A stretch of DNA of 64,000 bases, from assembly GCF_009727055.1 (NCBI RefSeq), contig NC_052357.1, forward strand, positions 82,870,156 through 82,934,155, read 5' to 3'. The translations under genes and the position numbers were made by a program. The notes under the pieces are model-generated. The model had not been told where the DNA came from. It searched no databases and worked only from the letters and a program-made list of their open reading frames with translations. Every line of letters starts with the position of its first letter. Positions within the stretch are counted from its first letter, which is position 1. Positions 59,076 through 64,000 of the stretch are shown one piece after another. Source of the DNA: Benincasa hispida. Its lineage: Eukaryota > Streptophyta > Magnoliopsida > Cucurbitales > Cucurbitaceae.

Positions 59076-59913
59076 TGTTTGCACGAGGTTTCCGGAGAAA
59101 TTTGTTTCGTGGAATTTGAACTTTTGTATTTGTATTGATTTCAGTGTAACAAGTACAATCTCTAACACAATAATTCTTTGATGCGTTCAAAATAAACTTT
59201 AATATTTAAACTGGTTGATCTTCTTGGACGATCGACCTTTGAGTTTGTTGACCTTCTTAGATGATCGACTTTTAGGCTTGTTGATCTTCTTGGATGATCG
59301 GCCTTTGAGCTTGTTGATCTTAGATGATCGGCCTTTGGGCTTGATGATCTTCATGGATGATCAGCCTTTGGGCTTGATGAATTTCTTGGATGATCGGCCT
59401 TTGGGCTTGATCATCTTCTTAGATGATTGCCCTTTGGACGTGTTGATCATCCAGCCTTTTGGTTTATTGATCTTCTTGGATGTTTGATCTTTTGGTTTGT
59501 TGATTTGCTTGGATGATCGCCATTTTAGTTCAATCTCTAGTACTTGATCCTCTAATTCTTTCTCAATTAAATACGTACGCTTGACTTGAAGAAGTAGAGT
59601 GCGTGTTTTTCTTGAAGTTAAGTTGAAGTCTTGGAAGAGTCCTTGTATCAAGTCTCCAAAGAGTGTGCAGCTTCAAGAGTCTAGAAGTCTTCTGATTGTT
59701 GAGAAAATTCTCTCTAGGCTCTTTGGATTGTAGAATTGTTGACCTCCACAAATGAGTAGAGATCTCCATCTATAGTCGTATGCTTGGGTTTGGTTGGTTC
59801 ATGCGCCTGGCCTTTGAGCGCAATTAGTTAGATTTGGGCTTAATTTGATTTTGGGTCAAAATCTTTCCATTTTTGGGCTTAGTTGGACTTTAACCCAAAT
59901 AATAATACCAACA
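59076..59913 (-). mobile_element. LTR-like block containing a 33-bp tandem repeat
   Basis: On the minus strand the block starts TGTTGGTATTATTATTTGGG and ends CCTCGTGCAAACA, with TG...CA ends. It carries a TATA-like word followed by 'ctctactcatttgtggagg' and a repeated region in its second half. There is no primer-binding site next to it and the flanks show no target duplication, so it may be a solo LTR or a fragment. The class is inferred only. Confidence 0.4.
59210..59510. repeat. 33-bp tandem repeat (about 9 copies) encoding an 11-residue unit
   Basis: The unit is about 'gatgatcggcctttgggctt' plus 'gttgatcttctt'. Because 33 is divisible by three, both strands stay open: the plus strand reads FLDDRPLGLLI repeats (59215-59487) and the minus strand reads KKINKPKGRSS repeats (within 59361-59651). 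Neither looks like a real protein. Confidence 0.85.
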
Positions 59914-61460
59914 AATTAATCCTATTTGGTTCAACGGTTATGATGAAACCACATTACGTCATCATAATTTGTCTTCAACTCTAATTTGGGACACATGGCG
60001 ACTTTAATTAGTCCAAATTCAATTATTTGAAATTTTGTCATTAATTTAGTAAATGACTTGGCAATTTGTGATTGGTCCAAATATTCTCATTCAATAAATG
60101 CCCTTTTTCGAAATTTATGCACATATATGGGTGGATGAATCCCGAAAAATATAAAGTTGGAATCGAAATTCAAATATATCTGTTCTTGAATTTGATCTCA
60201 ATTGATGTGTCAGTCAAACTATGAATTTAATACATAAGTTTAACTCGAATTTGGGATAAATTTTAGAATATGACCAAATTTTAATTTGAGATTCATAACA
60301 AGCTAAATTTGAATGAATTTGATATACAAATTTGTAAGTTGTTATAAAATTGGGTTAGATGTTTAAAATTCATAACAAAGAACAACTGCATGCTCACTTA
60401 GGTTAACCACTCGTTTTAATAGTTAAAATAGGTCGTTAAACTTGTAAAACTAGGGTTACAAACTCAACTGGTATATAATCCTGTCAAAGGCTGGGTACTT
60501 AAGTTGACGGTCTACGGAACACCTCCTACCTGGGGATTATGGCCGAATAATTAAGCGTTGGTAACCGATTTTATAAGCATTCGTGAGCGGTGTGAGGTAA
60601 TAAAAACAGTTCATCACCTAGACATCGTAGGTTTAAAATCCATTTATAAATGTTATACTTGGATAAACCACCTAGACTTAGGATTGTTTTTATTAACCAA
60701 AAAGAACCTACGTATAAATTTCCCCAAACAACCTATGTATAAATTTACCCAAACATTTAGAACACTTCAGTGGGAGAATAAAAGTTATTAGCTCTCACGT
60801 CCTCAATAGTTCACACCGTGAGATTCATGCTTGGCTTCGTGTCGATTTTACCTCGACTGCTCCATTCGGAAAATATTTGTATGGGTCAATAACAAAGTGA
60901 ATGAGGGAAGTCGTTCATAGTAAGTGGGTGAAGGAAATGTGTCAACATTGTCCTACGGTCTCCTCCATTAGTTTGAACCGTGAGATTCCTACGTTACGCC
61001 TATTGTTGTTTTTAGGCGACACTAGCTAGTCGTTAACCGCGACGATCCCCTCGGAGGGTTGTAACATAGGATTCGGAACAACCCAGGCTTCAGTAAAATG
61101 AATAGGGTCTTATAGTTCTGTCTTAGGTATTTGTCTTCTATTTCGGAGGCATACTCATAACGTTCTGTAAGATCTGAAAAAATGGCAGGTCTACACTTAC
61201 AAGAATCACTAAGTGTTAGTAATGATCTGAACGAAAACGATAAATAAATGACTATCGGAATATGAGTTATTCTGAAGATAATATTTGGTCAAGAACTGTC
61301 TTGCTTTTGTGAAGGAATTCTTGACTGCCCCTCGGTAGCATTTGTTCTAAATCACATAAGTATCGTTGCAAAAATAATGATTATGGGTACATTATCATTT
61401 TGCTAAAAATTGATTGGATTTAAAAGAAATTCACTTATAAAATTTGTTTATAATTTCAAA
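59914..61460. other. Non-coding, probably Copia leader sequence
   Basis: No gene is seen. 60400-61320 has a more GC-balanced composition than its surroundings, with the phrase 'ccgtgagattc' at 60817 and 60978. It sits directly upstream of the Copia gag remnant, so part of it is probably the leader or 5' LTR of that element. No LTR pair was found. Confidence 0.35.
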
Positions 61461-62320
61461 ATGACGAATTCAATTATATAATTGTTGGCTTCAGACAAAC
61501 TGATCGGGGATAACTATGTCACATGGAAATCAAATTTGAACACGATACTTACGATAGATGATTTGAGATTTGTCTTAACAGAGGAATGTCCTCCCATTCC
61601 TAGCTCTATTCCAACCGAACTGTTCGGGAAGCATTTGATAGATGGATCAGGGCGAATGATAAAGCTCGTGCTTACATTCTCACTGGCTTGTCTGACGTTT
61701 TAGCAAAAAAACACGAGGATATGAGTACTGCCAGAGAGATTATGGAATCTCTGAGGGGGATGTTTGGACAACCGTCCTTCACCCTAAGGCATGATGCTAT
61801 CAAATACATTTACAATAGCCGCATGAGAGAAGGGACCTCAGTTCTGAACATGTCCTGGACATGATGGTCCACTTTAATGTGGCTAAAGTAAACGACGTTG
61901 TGATGAATGAGAGAAGCCAAGTTGGTTTTATTCTAGAATATCTTCCGAAGAGTTTTCTGCAATTCTGTACCAATGCATTGATGAATAAAATTGAATACAA
62001 CTTGCTACTCTACTAAATGAGTTGTAGGTTTTTCAGACTATGTTAAGAACTAAGGGTCTGGAACCAGAAGTAAATGTTGCTTCTGCTGAGAAGAGAGGAA
62101 TGTCTTCCATGCCTAATGTTGCCTCCTCTTCGCAAAATAAGAGTATTCAAGTGAAGAAAGACAAAGAGAAAGGGAAGAAGATGCCTGCTAACAAGAAAAG
62201 CAAGAAAACTGTTGCAGAGAAAGAGAAATATTTTTACTGCAACGAAGAATCGTACTGGAAGAGAAATTGCCCTAAATATCTTGCTGAAAAGAGAGCAGAG
62301 AAAGGTAAACATGCTACTTA
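61461..62320 (+). pseudogene. Copia gag remnant
   Basis: It begins MTNSIIQLLASDKLIGDNYVT and continues with a UBN2-type gag (AREIMESLRGMFGQPSFTLR, NDVVMNERSQVGFILEYLPK), then a lysine-rich stretch and a zinc knuckle. At least two frameshifts (near 61610 and 61840) and a stop near 62014 break it. The knuckle reads CNEESYWKRNC, where the usual histidine is replaced by tyrosine and the first cysteine is lost. The normal role is packaging retrotransposon RNA. Confidence 0.75.
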
Positions 62321-63060
62321 GTTCCTGGAGACTATTCACTCAGCTAGATCAGTGGGAGAAGCTGCTGCTGAAGATGATATTACCTGCTTTTGTAGATCTT
62401 GTAATAAACATATTGTACATATTTTTGTTTTGAAGGAAATGTTCATCTTCAGAAAATATGTTTGTTCTATCTCAAAGCAACTTCTGTTAAGAATCAAATT
62501 GTTAAAATTCATTTGCAAATATTAAGATATTTAATGGCTAAGATCGAAGTATAATAAGTTTAAAGATTTCTAGATCTGACTGTTAACAAGAGTTGTTAAG
62601 GTAGGTCAGACGCACCTTAATCAAAGAGTTGAGAGTACCTCAATGTAGTGGGAGGAAAGTGTGCTTTCTGATCATTATTGAGAATTAGATGCATTCCTCA
62701 TATAGTTTAATAAAAGCCTATTATACACTAATATGTTTACAATGATTCTCTGGACTAAAGTGCTTGAGAATCATCTAGTAAGACTAGAAATACCAGGTTA
62801 ATAACCTAAGGCAAGTGGGAGAAATATCGGGTATGGGATACCAAATGGTAAACCATAGGTATGGGATGTCCTAGTTTATTGCATTTCTCTATAAAACTTA
62901 GAAACTCAGTCTTATATATCGGATATATAAGTTATCACTAGAGTTTTAGTCCAAGTGGGAGTTTGTTGGGTTTTACGTCCTAAAACTCGCGGTTTGTAAA
63001 CAATAGAACTTATTCTGAAAATTCAATAAGTTGTTATTGAATATATTGTTTTTTTAGAAA
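61461..63060 (+). mobile_element. Internally deleted Copia retrotransposon (gag and 3' end)
   Basis: Gag-like coding sequence (61461-62320) is followed after about 600 bases by a polypurine tract 'caagtgggagt'. A 3' LTR start TGTTGGGTTTTACG follows at 62964. Integrase, reverse transcriptase and RNase H are absent. The LTR continues only to about 63060, where the 35-bp repeat begins. It is a deleted, non-autonomous copy. Confidence 0.65.
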
Positions 63061-63099
63061 TCCAATTTTTAGAGAATGAAGGAAGTTACACCAATATTT

Positions 63100-64000
63100 G
63101 AAGAGGGAGCGAAGCATCCAAACCTGACTTCGAAGAGGAAGTGGTGAAGCCTCTGAACTTGAAGATGAAGAGCATCGACGAAACCTCTGAACTTGAAGAT
63201 GGAGGAGCATCAACAGAGCCTCTAAACTTAAAGATGAAGCCATCAACGAAAACTCTAAACTTGAAGATGAAGGAGCATCGACGAAACCTCTAAACTTGAA
63301 GATGGAGGAACATCGACGGAGCCTCTAAACTTGAAGATAGAGAAGCATCAACGAACCTTTGTACTTGAGCTTGACAAAGCATGACGAATCCTTCGCAATT
63401 GAATTTGACGAAGCATCGGCAAATTCTCCGTATTTGAGTTTGATGAAGCATCGATGAATCTTTGGCATCTGAGCTTGACAAAGCATCAACGAATCCTCTA
63501 CACTTAAGCTTGAAGTATCGGTAAATCCTCCTTACTTGAGTTTGACAAAGCATCAATGAATCCTTCGCATTTGAATTTGACGAAGCACCAAGGAATCTTT
63601 CGCATTAAGCTTGACTTTGCGACTTTAAGCATGAAGATGATATTGCAAAGCCTCCAAAATTGAGCATGAAGATGGAGCATCGATGAAACCTTTGAACTTG
63701 AAGATGGAGGAGCATCGAAGAAGCCTTTCAACTTGAAGATGGAGAAGCATCCACGAAGCCTCTGAACTTAAAGATGGAGAAGCACGGACGAAGCCTCTGA
63801 ACTTGAACATGAAGGAACATCGACGAAGCCTTTGAACTTGAAGATGGAGGGGCATCAACGAAGCCTCTGAGTATGAAGATGGAGGGGCATCAACGAAGCC
63901 TCTGAGTATGAAGATGGAGGGGCACCGACAAAACCTCTGAACTTGAAGATGGAGAAGCATCGACGAAACCTTTGAACTTGAGGAGCATCAATGGAGCCTC
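63100..64000. repeat. 35-bp minisatellite, running off the window end
   Basis: The unit is about 'gaagatggaggggcatcaac' plus 'gaagcctctgaactt'. It is exact at 63841, 63876, 63911 and 63946 (spacing 35), with 32-base and diverged units further left. About 25 copies are visible and the array continues beyond 64000. Minus-strand frames at 63034-63960 stay open only because of the repeat. Confidence 0.85.

Noticed and set aside
63034..63960. Several overlapping minus-strand reading frames of 70-111 codons
   Set aside because: They are by-products of the 35-bp tandem repeat; the repeated protein text has no start context or known domain.

Overview
This window is nuclear DNA from a dicotyledonous plant. 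It is AT-rich, has spliced genes with plant-type introns, and has gene-poor stretches dominated by LTR retrotransposons, CACTA elements and other repeats. The gene families and repeat flavour recall Cucurbitaceae, but that placement rests on memory and is weak. There is one 25-bp assembly gap (457-481), and at least one assembly artefact at about 48.2-48.9 kb.

Layout. 1-8.8 kb is a nest of retrotransposon LTRs: a Gypsy-like LTR on the minus strand, a Copia-type LTR split by a 2.7-kb solo LTR with 5-bp target duplications, and a second diverged Copia-type LTR. 9.2-10.0 kb is a degenerate CCAACTCCG-rich repeat. The genic core runs from 12 to 27 kb. It holds a single-exon DUF7950-like protein gene (12424-13539, +), a five-exon WLIM1-type LIM protein gene (14090-15053, -), a tRNA-Pro(TGG) gene (16685-16756, +), a ten-exon GPN-loop GTPase gene of the QQT1/GPN2 type (17033-20826, +) and a ZCF37-like membrane protein gene (25988-26611, -). 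The GPN2 gene has one GC-AG intron followed by a U12-type AT-AC intron.

The ZCF37-like gene lies between two inverted copies of a Myb/SANT-like transposon ORF (22.6-23.9 kb and 27.6-31.2 kb). The right copy is split by a 2295-bp solo LTR with a perfect GTGAA duplication. 32.6-38.6 kb is a decayed minus-strand Gypsy element: two LTRs, gag only, with a piece of Copia LTR inside.

40.0-52.5 kb is a nested pair of CACTA (En/Spm) transposons. An 8483-bp inner element (41945-50427, ATG duplication) carries decayed TNP2-like and Ptta/En/Spm-like genes. It sits inside a 3.2-kb internally deleted relative (40568-52264, TCC duplication). The inner element also holds a DUF674 gene fragment, in a stretch damaged by two 38-bp Nextera mate-pair junction adapters.

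54362-56608 (-) is an intact gene for an IDM1-like PHD-finger/GNAT chromatin protein. From 58 kb on there are repeats again: a MITE-like element, a 33-bp (11-codon) repeat inside an LTR-like block, an internally deleted Copia element (61.4-63.0 kb) and a 35-bp minisatellite that runs off the window end.

The cellular genes are unrelated housekeeping or regulatory genes (actin binding, RNA polymerase assembly, chromatin) and do not form a pathway or cluster. I saw no previously undescribed gene system. The most useful observations are the nested CACTA history, the adapter artefact, the minor-spliceosome intron and the transposon-bracketed gene.
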